Of a stretch of 41,590 nt of DNA, positions 1 through 8,456 are shown one piece after another (the first letter of the stretch is position 1; every line of letters begins with the position of its first letter). Made by a program: the position numbers and the translations under genes. The stretch is taken from NCBI GenBank assembly GCA_028718945.1, contig JAQUKT010000006.1:1-41590 (forward strand). The letters run 5' to 3'. The notes under the pieces are model-generated. The model did no database searches. It was not told the DNA's origin and saw nothing but the letters and a program-made list of their open reading frames with translations. Source of the DNA: Actinomycetota bacterium. GTDB taxonomy: Bacteria; Actinomycetota; Geothermincolia; Fen-727; JAQUKT01.

Positions 1-493
1 CGTACCACCCGTGGTTGCTTTCCAGCTCATACCTGGTCTCAAGCTCGACAAGAGGCAGGCGGTTGGGTGAGTCCCCGTATACCTTGTTGGTGGAAGTGAA
101 GATGAACACGGCCTCGGGACAGAAACGGCGAAAATTCTCCAGGGTCACCAGAGTTCCGAGGGCGTTAACCGAAAAATCCATGTAAGGATTCGAGGCTGCC
201 CAGTCGTGTGAAGGTTGTGCTGCGGCATGTATCACCAGGTCAGTGTCGTCGCCGTACCGCTCGAACACCTTTCTCATTTCTTCATCGTCACGGATATCTA
301 TGTTCTCGTGACGATATCCGGAGAGCTCCTTCTCCAGCTTTTTTCTGTTCCACTCGGTGCAGGCGTCTTCCCCGAAGAACAGCTTTCTCAGATTGTTGTC
401 GATTCCCACGACCTCATGGCCCCTGTCGCAGAAGAATCTGGCCGCCTCCGAACCTATCAGGCCTGCCGAGCCGGTAATGATTGCAGTCGGCAA
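1..493 (-). CDS. NAD-dependent epimerase/dehydratase, partial (C-terminus lies left of the window)
   Basis: Reverse-strand reading from a TTG at 493-491 gives (M)PTAIITGSAGLIGSEAARFFCDRGHEVVGIDNN... and later IHAAAQPSHDWAASNPYMDFSVNALGTL...FTSTNKVYGDSPNRLP: Rossmann GxxGxxG and SDR-epimerase motifs. Purine-rich RBS-like GAGAAGGAAGG upstream. Confidence 0.85.
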   Translation of the reverse strand, partial: MPTAIITGSAGLIGSEAARFFCDRGHEVVGIDNNLRKLFFGEDACTEWNRKKLEKELSGYRHENIDIRDDEEMRKVFERYGDDTDLVIHAAAQPSHDWAASNPYMDFSVNALGTLVTLENFRRFCPEAVFIFTSTNKVYGDSPNRLPLVELETRYELESNHGWY

Positions 494-929
494 TCAAGCC
501 TTCCTTCTCAATGTTCTGATATTGTTGACTTAGTCACATTCCGGACAATTTCAAGGTCCGCATACTCAGCACGCGTTTGTGTATTTTAACACATACACAC
601 GCCCGATGATTTTTAGCGCAACCAAAAATCGCTTCAAAACTTTACCCATGAAAGCACATGCAAAAGAAAAACTCCGCCTCGGCTCCTTGGGAGGGTCTCA
701 TTTCCTATTGACCCGGGAGGACGGCCGCTACTTATCCCACCCATATGCCATTCCGTGTAAATCGGGAAATCCTTTCCGCCAGTGAGTTAGACTACGGCTT
801 CCATTTATCAGATCCGCCATAATGCGAAAAACATGATTTTCATCTCAAAAAAAACAAACTTTTCTGTTCACCGCAGCCCTCATAAATGATAACCTATCCA
901 GCAACTCATCTGAATAGAGGGAGGTTTAG

Positions 930-1898
930 GTGAGAATCATTCCAATTATTGAAAAATTCAAGGGAACTCTCTTAGGGTGCGCCTGCGGTGATGCGCTTGG
1001 CGCGCCGGTTGAGGGAATGCCGGTAACCGTGATTCGAGAGAAATACGGAAAGATAACTGACTTCATGGACAGCCGCTTTGGTGCCGGGAAGATCACAGAT
1101 GATACCCAGATGACAGTAGCTCTTGCACAGTCGATAATCGAATTCGGAAGGTTCGAAAGGGACCATGCTGCATACAAATTCGCCAAATGGATGGAGAACT
1201 CAGACAAGGGAATAAAAGAAGCACGTGGGGCAGGGCTTGCCTGCGCAACCGCTACAAGAAGGCTCTATCAGGGAGGCGACCCCGATTCATGTGGAGTTTT
1301 TTCCGCAGGATGCGGCGCGGCAATGCGCACAAGCCCAGTTGGACTGCGGTACTTCTTCGATGCATCCCAGCTTAGAAAAGCAACCTTTCTGCAGGCGATG
1401 ATAACCCACACCGATCCTCAAGCGATTGCAGGTTCACTCGCCGTGGCATTTGCTGTCGCCTGTGGGATAAATGACCTCCACACACTCGATAGAACCGAAT
1501 TTCTCTCGAGTGTTTCCAGTTTTATCAGAGGAGCGGACGAAAAAATGGCAGAGAAGATTTCGGGTGTTTCAGACTACGTTGATTCATCTCCCGATGAAGG
1601 TTTCGGATATACAGGAAATGGCGGATATGTTTTTGAGACTGTCCCGGCTGCCATCTACGCTTTTATCAGAACTCCCTATGATTTCGAAGAGACTCTTGTC
1701 ACTGCAGTAAATGCAGGCGGTGACACGGATTCAATCGGAGCAATCGCAGGAGCAATAGCCGGAGCATTCAACGGGATCCGTGCAATTCCGGAAAGATGGA
1801 AAGAAAAAGTAGAAGGAGAGTCGTATCTTGAAGAACTTGCTGAAAAACTCTTTACGCTGACGCCGGCATATACGTTCAAGATGAGGACCCTTATCTGA
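930..1898 (+). CDS. ADP-ribosylglycohydrolase family protein (DraG-like)
   Basis: 322 aa from GTG; GTLLGCACGDALGAPVEGMP, DDTQMTVALAQSI, NAGGDTDSIGAIAGAIAGAFNG motifs typical of ADP-ribosylglycohydrolases. Confidence 0.93.
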   Translation: MRIIPIIEKFKGTLLGCACGDALGAPVEGMPVTVIREKYGKITDFMDSRFGAGKITDDTQMTVALAQSIIEFGRFERDHAAYKFAKWMENSDKGIKEARGAGLACATATRRLYQGGDPDSCGVFSAGCGAAMRTSPVGLRYFFDASQLRKATFLQAMITHTDPQAIAGSLAVAFAVACGINDLHTLDRTEFLSSVSSFIRGADEKMAEKISGVSDYVDSSPDEGFGYTGNGGYVFETVPAAIYAFIRTPYDFEETLVTAVNAGGDTDSIGAIAGAIAGAFNGIRAIPERWKEKVEGESYLEELAEKLFTLTPAYTFKMRTLI

Positions 1899-2116
1899 CA
1901 AAACCGGGCGGGGATTTCCCATATGGGTTTCAACCTCCCGTGAGTGAGAACCAACAAGAATTAGCAGTAACTCATAGACTAACTTAGAACTCAACGCCCA
2001 TAGGTGCGTTCCCCGGCTCTTTGCAATTTTTCAAGAGGTTCTCATATAGAGTCTTTTTGAACCTCTCATAGAAAACATGGAAATAACGCTGCTTTGCGCA
2101 AGGAGACTATCGAAGA

Positions 2117-2197
2117 AGGGGTCTGACGTTTGATTTTGTTGTTGAAGATAAGCAGTTGCCAATAGTTTACGACAACTAAATCGAAGGTCAGACACCT
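2117..2197. repeat. Imperfect 26-bp inverted repeat with GGGGTCTGAC / GTCAGACACC ends (REP/MITE-like)
   Basis: 2117-2142 aggggtctgacgtttgattttgttgt pairs with 2172-2197 acaactaaatcgaaggtcagacacct, about 22/26 complementary, 29-nt spacer, intergenic. Confidence 0.6.
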
Positions 2198-2294
2198 CTC
2201 TTTCCTAAATCTTTCCTAAACCGAAGGAACTCATTTCCATTGGAAACCCCTAACAAAGCAACCGCGTCGCCAGCAGAACGCCGATGATTCAAAA

Positions 2295-3200
2295 CTATTG
2301 CTGGATTGAAAGAAGCACGTCCAAAACCTCGGCCCAGCCAAGTCCCATTTTCTCCTCAGTCACAAATATATTTTCTGTCTCGTCAACAACTCGAGCAAGA
2401 TGAGGATTGCTTTCAAGTCCATTTCTCACAAGGAAAAAGGCGCCAACTACATCCGCAAACGGAAGATCCGCTTCAGCATCTCCAACAGCAACCGTTTCCT
2501 CTTTCTTTATCGTCCTATATTCCCGGTCCCTCAAAACCGCTTGCTCCTTGGATACTCCTTTCGGCACAATGTGATAGGCGCGAGTTTCCCGAGTGTCCAG
2601 GGAAGGGCTCTTCCGCGCTATGACACCGTTGTCAATGATGTCAAACTGGCTAAACCCATTCTCCTCGAGAAGTTTTTTTGCCTCCTTTACATCAACATAT
2701 CCGCGCATGAGAGGTGTGCAGTCTCGCTCTTCAGACCAGGGGGTATGCATCTCAAGTTTTCTCTGATATCTATCAAGCAAGAAATCTACAACCCCGGTTG
2801 AGATTATGTAGTCGTAAACAGAGCCAGAGGGTACCTCGAGTTCCCCTATGTTCACCAGAACATTTGCGCCGAGGTCATAGATTATCTCTGTTCCAAGTTC
2901 AGCAACATAATTCCTGCAACCCAATATTCTTGCTGTTTCCCTCAACTGCGAACGATGCCTTCCTGAAACAAGCATAATATCAACATTTCTCGAAAGGGCA
3001 TTCAAAAGCGCGAGGGCGGGTTTGATAGTGAGCCCAAAATCCGCATCACGAAAGAAACAGCCCACTGGACCAAGCATGGTTCCATCAAGATCGGAATAAA
3101 CAACCTTTACTGGCATGAGATTTTGACGAATCCACTCGATGTTATTCCTTAAACTATTTCTGCTTGCCACCCGCTCTACATATTCAAAATCCTGTCTCAT
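2295..3200 (-). CDS. HAD-superfamily phosphatase (mannosyl/glucosyl-3-phosphoglycerate phosphatase-like)
   Basis: 301 aa; VVYSDLDGTMLG (HAD motif I), LVSGRHRSQLRE (motif II), VAVGDAEADLPFADV (motif IV). Clustered with gpgS. Confidence 0.75.
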   Translation of the reverse strand: MRQDFEYVERVASRNSLRNNIEWIRQNLMPVKVVYSDLDGTMLGPVGCFFRDADFGLTIKPALALLNALSRNVDIMLVSGRHRSQLRETARILGCRNYVAELGTEIIYDLGANVLVNIGELEVPSGSVYDYIISTGVVDFLLDRYQRKLEMHTPWSEERDCTPLMRGYVDVKEAKKLLEENGFSQFDIIDNGVIARKSPSLDTRETRAYHIVPKGVSKEQAVLRDREYRTIKKEETVAVGDAEADLPFADVVGAFFLVRNGLESNPHLARVVDETENIFVTEEKMGLGWAEVLDVLLSIQQ

Positions 3201-3781
3201 TCGAACTCAGTCGCCTTCTGCTTGCATTCGCGCACTCTCAAGATTCCGCCGATAAGAAAAAGAATTCCGCCAGACAGAAAAACCCAGAATCCCAATGCGA
3301 CCCCGACATCGAGACTTTCTTTCATCACGCTTTCAACAAAACTGGAAATGGATTCTCCTAAAACCGGGATGCTCCTTGCAAGACCAACAATATCCCCGAT
3401 GATCGCGTTTATCTTCTTCCAGGCTCCAATGTAGAAAACAACGTTGAAGACAAGGCAGTAAACACCAGCCGCTGATGTGAGGTAACCTCTTGTCTGGACG
3501 AACCAGATTCCGCAGATTACCGCGACAATTACCGCGACCATCGTCCATGCCCATGGGCTCTCAAAAAGACCAAAGTCTTCCGATGCAACTTTCCTCCCAA
3601 AGGCGGAAAAAGAAATGTTTATCCATGGAAGGGCAAAGATTGCCACTGAAGAAACGATTAGACCTGCAAACGCAATCCAGTCGGCAAAAATACTAAATGG
3701 ATGTGGGAAATCAGAATCGAGAGGAGCGAGGGGAGATTTTAGTAAGCCAAGAAACTTGGAACCGCTAACTCTTCCCTTCAA
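3197..3781 (-). CDS. Multi-pass membrane protein of unknown function
   Basis: 194 aa with several hydrophobic segments; overlaps both neighbours by a few nt, consistent with translational coupling. Confidence 0.7.
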   Translation of the reverse strand: MKGRVSGSKFLGLLKSPLAPLDSDFPHPFSIFADWIAFAGLIVSSVAIFALPWINISFSAFGRKVASEDFGLFESPWAWTMVAVIVAVICGIWFVQTRGYLTSAAGVYCLVFNVVFYIGAWKKINAIIGDIVGLARSIPVLGESISSFVESVMKESLDVGVALGFWVFLSGGILFLIGGILRVRECKQKATEFE

Positions 3782-4682
3782 GTCTCCTCCTCATGTTTCT
3801 ATATTCAGGAATCTCCATCAACGGGGGCCTCTCAATCACGTCGATTTTGACCTCTTCTATCGATGGCTCTCTCCCAGTGTAAACCATAGCGTTGTACTCA
3901 GAATGAAGAGGGCTTTCCAATTTCACTTTCCCTTCATCGCTAAGCCTCCTTAGAAAAGCTTTCATAATTCCAAATGACATCCGCCCAAGTGCTTCGATGC
4001 TCTGATTGAAATGCTCCCTCGTGTCCATATTGACCTGGGCAATGCAGTTCAGCCCAAACTTTTTGTATATATCAATGAGAAGCCCTATCTCGACTCCATA
4101 CCCGCTGAAAAATGGCACGCTCTCGAGAATCTCACGCCTACCCGCATACTCACCAGAAAGTGGCTGTACGATCCCGCAAAGCTCAGGATAGAAAAGGCTC
4201 AAAAGTGGCCTTACAACGCACTCGGTAATCCTCCCACCACCAGTCTCGTAAAGAACACCCCCCTCCCTCAACGGTCTTCTGTAGAAAGCCTTTACATATC
4301 CAATTTCGGGCTCAGAAAGAAGTGGTCCAACAAGACCGTAAACGAAACGCGAATGAAAATTTCTGATATCCGAGTCAATCCAGCAAACTATATCTCCTTC
4401 GAGAGCATAGAGGCTCTTCCACAAAGCCTCGCCTTTGCCGGAAGCCGTCGGCATACCGGGTAATATCTCATCATCGAAGATGACCCTTGCGCCTTCACGA
4501 CGTGCAATCTCGACGGTACTATCAGAACTGCGAGAATCCACAATCGCAAGTTCATCAACAAGCGGAACTTTCTCGATCAGCACTTCCCGAATAGCCGCAA
4601 GAATCTGACCGACGGTCTCCTCCTCGTTAAGAGTTGGGAGACAAACACTTATCCTCAAGCCCTGTCTTTCCTTTTCCCTCAA
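3765..4682 (-). CDS. gpgS: Glucosyl-3-phosphoglycerate synthase
   Basis: 305 aa; ISVCLPTLNEEETVGQILAAIR, VDELAIVDSRSSDSTVEIA, GKGEALWKSL, DIVCWIDSDIRNFHSRFVYGLVGPLL: GT81/GpgS signatures. Confidence 0.88.
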   Translation of the reverse strand: MREKERQGLRISVCLPTLNEEETVGQILAAIREVLIEKVPLVDELAIVDSRSSDSTVEIARREGARVIFDDEILPGMPTASGKGEALWKSLYALEGDIVCWIDSDIRNFHSRFVYGLVGPLLSEPEIGYVKAFYRRPLREGGVLYETGGGRITECVVRPLLSLFYPELCGIVQPLSGEYAGRREILESVPFFSGYGVEIGLLIDIYKKFGLNCIAQVNMDTREHFNQSIEALGRMSFGIMKAFLRRLSDEGKVKLESPLHSEYNAMVYTGREPSIEEVKIDVIERPPLMEIPEYRNMRRRLEGKS

Positions 4683-4888
4683 AAGATCCTGAAAGCACTC
4701 GAAATCCTCGTGTTTGAACGTTCTTTTCCTGAGCCAGTTTTCCCCTTCTATTTCAAACTCCTCTCAAACCTACGCCACGCCCTTATTCTACATAGAAAAC
4801 CATGTTGACTGCCAACAGACATTCTCAACAGCATGCCAAGCGGCATCACGAATCCATCTTTCACGGGAAGGTTTACAGCAAAATGTGT

Positions 4889-4950
4889 CATTGCAAGACC
4901 TGACCCCATTAGCCATTAGCCACATTGCAAGACCTGGCCCCATTAGCCAT
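4889..4950. repeat. Two tandem 34-bp-period copies of cattgcaagacctgaccccattagccat
   Basis: 4889-4916 and 4923-4950 differ at one base (gacctgacccc / gacctggcccc); directly upstream of the sigma factor start at 4961. Confidence 0.85.
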
Positions 4951-4960
4951 AATCTAAATA

Positions 4961-5524
4961 ATGGAACCCAACAAAGAACTGGTTGAAAAGGCAAAAAGTG
5001 GTGATGAGGAGGCATTTAGTCTCCTCTTTGAGCAGTACAAAGATAGAATCTATTCGCTCTGTTTGAGAATGACCGGCAACCGCGAGGACGCCGGCGATAT
5101 GTGTCAGGAAACATTCATCAAAGCTTTCAAGAGCATAGAAAAATTCCGGAGTCATTCGAGTTTCTCAACCTGGATTTATAGAATCGCGATAAATCATACA
5201 AAAGATTTCATCCGCTCGAAAGCAAGAAAAAGAGGTTCGCCAGTGCATGCTTTATCGGAATCACGCTTGTTGATAGATGAGGCAAATATTAGCCCTCAGG
5301 AGCATGCATTGAAAACAGAAAGAGTCAAGATTGTTCAGCAAGCGCTTCTCGAACTTCCAGAAAACATGAGGACCCCACTCATTCTATTTGAAATCGAAAA
5401 TCTCGAATACCGCGAGATCTCGCGAATCCTTCGCCTGCCCGTGGGAACCGTTAAATCGAGAATATTCAGGGCAAAGATTGCCCTTGGCGAAATACTCGAG
5501 CCATTGAGGGAACATCTCGAATAA
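4961..5524 (+). CDS. RNA polymerase sigma-70 factor, ECF subfamily
   Basis: 187 aa; FSLLFEQYKDRIYSLCLRMTGNREDAGDMCQETFIKAF (sigma region 2) and LPENMRTPLILFEIENLEYREISRILRLPVGTVKSRIFRAK (region 4). Confidence 0.95.
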   Translation: MEPNKELVEKAKSGDEEAFSLLFEQYKDRIYSLCLRMTGNREDAGDMCQETFIKAFKSIEKFRSHSSFSTWIYRIAINHTKDFIRSKARKRGSPVHALSESRLLIDEANISPQEHALKTERVKIVQQALLELPENMRTPLILFEIENLEYREISRILRLPVGTVKSRIFRAKIALGEILEPLREHLE

Positions 5525-5554
5525 GAAAAGCGTCTAAGCATAAAAGGAGATGCC

Positions 5555-6484
5555 ATGAATTGCAGAAAAGCAAGAAGGCTCCTCGTTGATTTCGAGAAAA
5601 AGAAACTCAAGGGCAAGACAGAGGATGACTTGCTCTTGCACATAAAAGATTGCCAGCGTTGTATGTCACTATGCCGCAAGTTAGAAACCTCGAGTCTGGC
5701 GCTATCGGAAGTGACAAGTGAAAAAATCCCCGAAGGAACTGCCGCGAATATCCTCGAGGCAATTCAAGAAAGAAAAGGAAACGAAACCCGTGAGAAACAC
5801 AAAAGACCTTTCCTCTCTTTGAAAAACCTGACAACAGCCGGCGCGGTCGCGATTCTGGTCGCAGTAGCGATCGTAGCAGGCATCAGCCTCATGGAAAAGC
5901 CAGCAGAAAAGGCATCCTTTTCAACTCAAGAAGAAAAAAGCACAAAACAGGGGAAAGTTCCATCCAAATATGCTGAAGAAGAGGCGCCGCGTTCGCACGA
6001 CTTTGTTTCAACTCCGGGTTCTACCGAAAAGATTTTCGAGCCTCTTGTGAAAATAACCGACAATAACTATAACAAAGACACACTTCGTGAGTTTTTCGAT
6101 AAGTCGGCATTAAGGAAAGAAATTGCCAAGAGATTCACAGTCGCATCTGCAATAACACTGAGAGCAAACTTCGAGCAGGAAATCATCGACAAATTCCTCG
6201 ATATTCAAAGTGAAGGAAACCCGAAAGACATCGCATCACAGGCTGCCCTAACTCAGGTCATCATGTCTTATCTGATATCAGGAGAGCCCGTCCAGTTACC
6301 AGTATATCTCGAGTATGCAAAATTCAATGGGGAAAATGCGGTTATCATTGGCCTTGCAGGGCCACGTTTCGGCTCTAAATCGAATAGACTCAAGCGCTTT
6401 GATGTCTGGGTTCTGGCACCGCAACGTTTCCTGACAAACCGGGATTCGAGTATCATGTTTTTCCTTCAATTCATCGAAAAATAA
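5555..6484 (+). CDS. Putative zinc-finger-type transmembrane anti-sigma factor
   Basis: 309 aa; N-terminal HxxxCxxC-like HIKDCQRCMSLCRKLE, one TM segment (AGAVAILVAVAIVAGISLM), directly downstream of the ECF sigma gene. Confidence 0.8.
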   Translation: MNCRKARRLLVDFEKKKLKGKTEDDLLLHIKDCQRCMSLCRKLETSSLALSEVTSEKIPEGTAANILEAIQERKGNETREKHKRPFLSLKNLTTAGAVAILVAVAIVAGISLMEKPAEKASFSTQEEKSTKQGKVPSKYAEEEAPRSHDFVSTPGSTEKIFEPLVKITDNNYNKDTLREFFDKSALRKEIAKRFTVASAITLRANFEQEIIDKFLDIQSEGNPKDIASQAALTQVIMSYLISGEPVQLPVYLEYAKFNGENAVIIGLAGPRFGSKSNRLKRFDVWVLAPQRFLTNRDSSIMFFLQFIEK

Positions 6485-6530
6485 TGGGAAGAATCTATGC
6501 TATCTACACAAAACAGCCCGCAATCCGAAA

Positions 6531-7190
6531 CTAACCAACAGCATCTCCGGGCACTTTTCTCTTGATCCAGGAAATCCAGCTTGCAATGCCATCCCCTGTT
6601 CTGCAAGAAAGCTCAAATATCTCTACGTCCGGATTCATTTTCATCACCACTGATTTCATTTTTGCCATATCAAAATCTGTATTCGGCAAGAGGTCGGTTT
6701 TGTTCACAATCAGAACATCGCTCTCGGTGAACATCAGGGGATACTTGAGCGGTTTATCATCCCCTTCAGCCACGGAAAGGATCATTACTCTCAAATCCTC
6801 GCCAAGCTTGAACTCTGCGGGGCAAACGAGATTCCCGACATTCTCGATGATGATGAAATCAATTGTATCGAGATTCATCTTTTGGAGTGCCGTGTTTACT
6901 TGCTTCGCTTCGAGATGACAGGAACCGCCTGTATTTATCTGGATTGCGCCCGCCCCGGTCCTGGCAATCCTTTCAGAATCTATCTTTCCGGTTATGTCCC
7001 CTTCTATTACGGCAATCCTCGAGTTTTCTGGTAAACCTTCAAGCGTGCGAAGAATAAATGAGGTTTTACCGGCACCCGGACCCGACATGAGGTTCATCAT
7101 GAAGATTCCCTTTTCGCCGAGAAGTTTCCTATTCTCTCCAGCAATTATTTCATTTGCATCGAACACTCCCTCGAGTACTTCGACTTCCAT
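6531..7190 (-). CDS. hypB: Hydrogenase nickel incorporation GTPase HypB
   Basis: 219 aa; NLMSGPGAGKTSFILRTLE (P-loop), VIEGDITGKIDSERIARTGAGAIQINTGGSCHLEAKQV, FIIIENVGNLVCPAEFKLGE, VNKTDLLP. Confidence 0.95.
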   Translation of the reverse strand: MEVEVLEGVFDANEIIAGENRKLLGEKGIFMMNLMSGPGAGKTSFILRTLEGLPENSRIAVIEGDITGKIDSERIARTGAGAIQINTGGSCHLEAKQVNTALQKMNLDTIDFIIIENVGNLVCPAEFKLGEDLRVMILSVAEGDDKPLKYPLMFTESDVLIVNKTDLLPNTDFDMAKMKSVVMKMNPDVEIFELSCRTGDGIASWISWIKRKVPGDAVG

Positions 7191-7198
7191 CTCTCCTC

Positions 7199-7540
7199 CT
7201 ACTCGATCTCTATTGACTCAACCCTGAATTCCCTGCCAGAAACTATTTCAGTTTCAAGAGAGCCACAATCGGGGCAGGTGAAATCATATTCGATGACTTT
7301 GAATTCTTTTCCGCAAACCGAACACCTCGCAATGAGAGGTTTTCGCTCAAAGTTCAACTCGGCACCCTGGGCAATGGTTCCTTTGCTCAAGATTTCAAAA
7401 TAGAACTTCACCGGTTCTTCCATTATCGTGCTCATCTCACCAAGGACGAGATTTATGCTCGTAACTTTCTCTGCCCTGTTTCCTTCTGCATGCTTGAGTA
7501 CTACCCCAACCATACTCTCAACAACCGAAAGCTCGTGCAA
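7199..7540 (-). CDS. hypA: Hydrogenase maturation nickel metallochaperone HypA
   Basis: 113 aa; MHELSVVESMV N-terminus and CSVCGKEF...CPDCGS zinc site. Confidence 0.95.
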   Translation of the reverse strand: MHELSVVESMVGVVLKHAEGNRAEKVTSINLVLGEMSTIMEEPVKFYFEILSKGTIAQGAELNFERKPLIARCSVCGKEFKVIEYDFTCPDCGSLETEIVSGREFRVESIEIE

Positions 7541-7625
7541 TAATAACCACGCTCCACAAGATCAGATTCGCTTTTCAGCAATCACAAAGAACACAGGTAG
7601 AAATCATGACTCACGTTTGTTTTCT

Positions 7626-8441
7626 TCAGGTTAACGCAAACAAAAGAAGTATTCCAGTGGAAACCGAAAGGCAATAAATCGAGAATGGGATAAGACTCCT
7701 CGATGACAAATATCTCAAAAGAAAGCGAATGGTGAAAAATCCAGTGATTGCTGACGCCGAAAAGCCCGTAAGCATTACAAGGGCTTGAGAAAGGGGAATT
7801 CCCCTTCCGACAATCTTGACTACCTCGAAAAAACCTGCCCCCGCAGTAATGGGCGCCGCCATCATGAATGAAAACTTTGCGGCCGCTTCCCTTTCAAGAC
7901 CTGAAACCATTCCGGCAGAAATTGTAATCCCCGACCGCGAAAGCCCAGGCAAAAGCGACAGAACCTGACAAAATCCAATAGATAGAGAATCCCGCATCTT
8001 TATGCTGGAAAAAGCCCGCTTCTCTCCTTTCAGAAATTCCGTGAAAAACATAACGAGACCAACGGCGCCAAGACACCACGCCACACTAACAGGATTCCTC
8101 ATGTGAGATGACAGAAATCCTTCGAGAAGGGCTCCCGCAAAAGCAGCAGGAATGGTGGCAACAATGATGAACCAAGCAAGTCTTTCTTCCCGCTCCCATG
8201 AGCGCGGCTTCTTCTTTATGCTCGAGATGAAGCCACGTATTACTCTTATCCACTCACTTCTGAAAAACAGAATTATCGCGAGAAGCGTTCCGATATGAAC
8301 CGAAACATCGAAAAAAAGACCCTGGTCCTCCCAGCCGAGAATCTTTGGAATGAGGATGAGATGACCGCTCGAACTTACGGGAACGAACTCAGTAAGCCCC
8401 TGAACGACCCCTAAGAAAATTGCGCGCAATACGTGTGACAC
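7626..8441 (-). CDS. uppP: Undecaprenyl-diphosphate phosphatase
   Basis: 271 aa; FLGVVQGLTEFVPVSSSGHLILIPKILG and LLPGLSRSGITISAGM motifs. Confidence 0.95.
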   Translation of the reverse strand: MSHVLRAIFLGVVQGLTEFVPVSSSGHLILIPKILGWEDQGLFFDVSVHIGTLLAIILFFRSEWIRVIRGFISSIKKKPRSWEREERLAWFIIVATIPAAFAGALLEGFLSSHMRNPVSVAWCLGAVGLVMFFTEFLKGEKRAFSSIKMRDSLSIGFCQVLSLLPGLSRSGITISAGMVSGLEREAAAKFSFMMAAPITAGAGFFEVVKIVGRGIPLSQALVMLTGFSASAITGFFTIRFLLRYLSSRSLIPFSIYCLSVSTGILLLFALT

Positions 8442-8456
8442 AATACCTCAAACCCG

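Noticed and set aside
2034-2066. 8-bp inverted repeat AGAGGTTC...GAACCTCT after the DraG-like gene
   Set aside because: Short stem with a 17-nt loop and no U-tract; could be a weak terminator but not distinguishable from chance.
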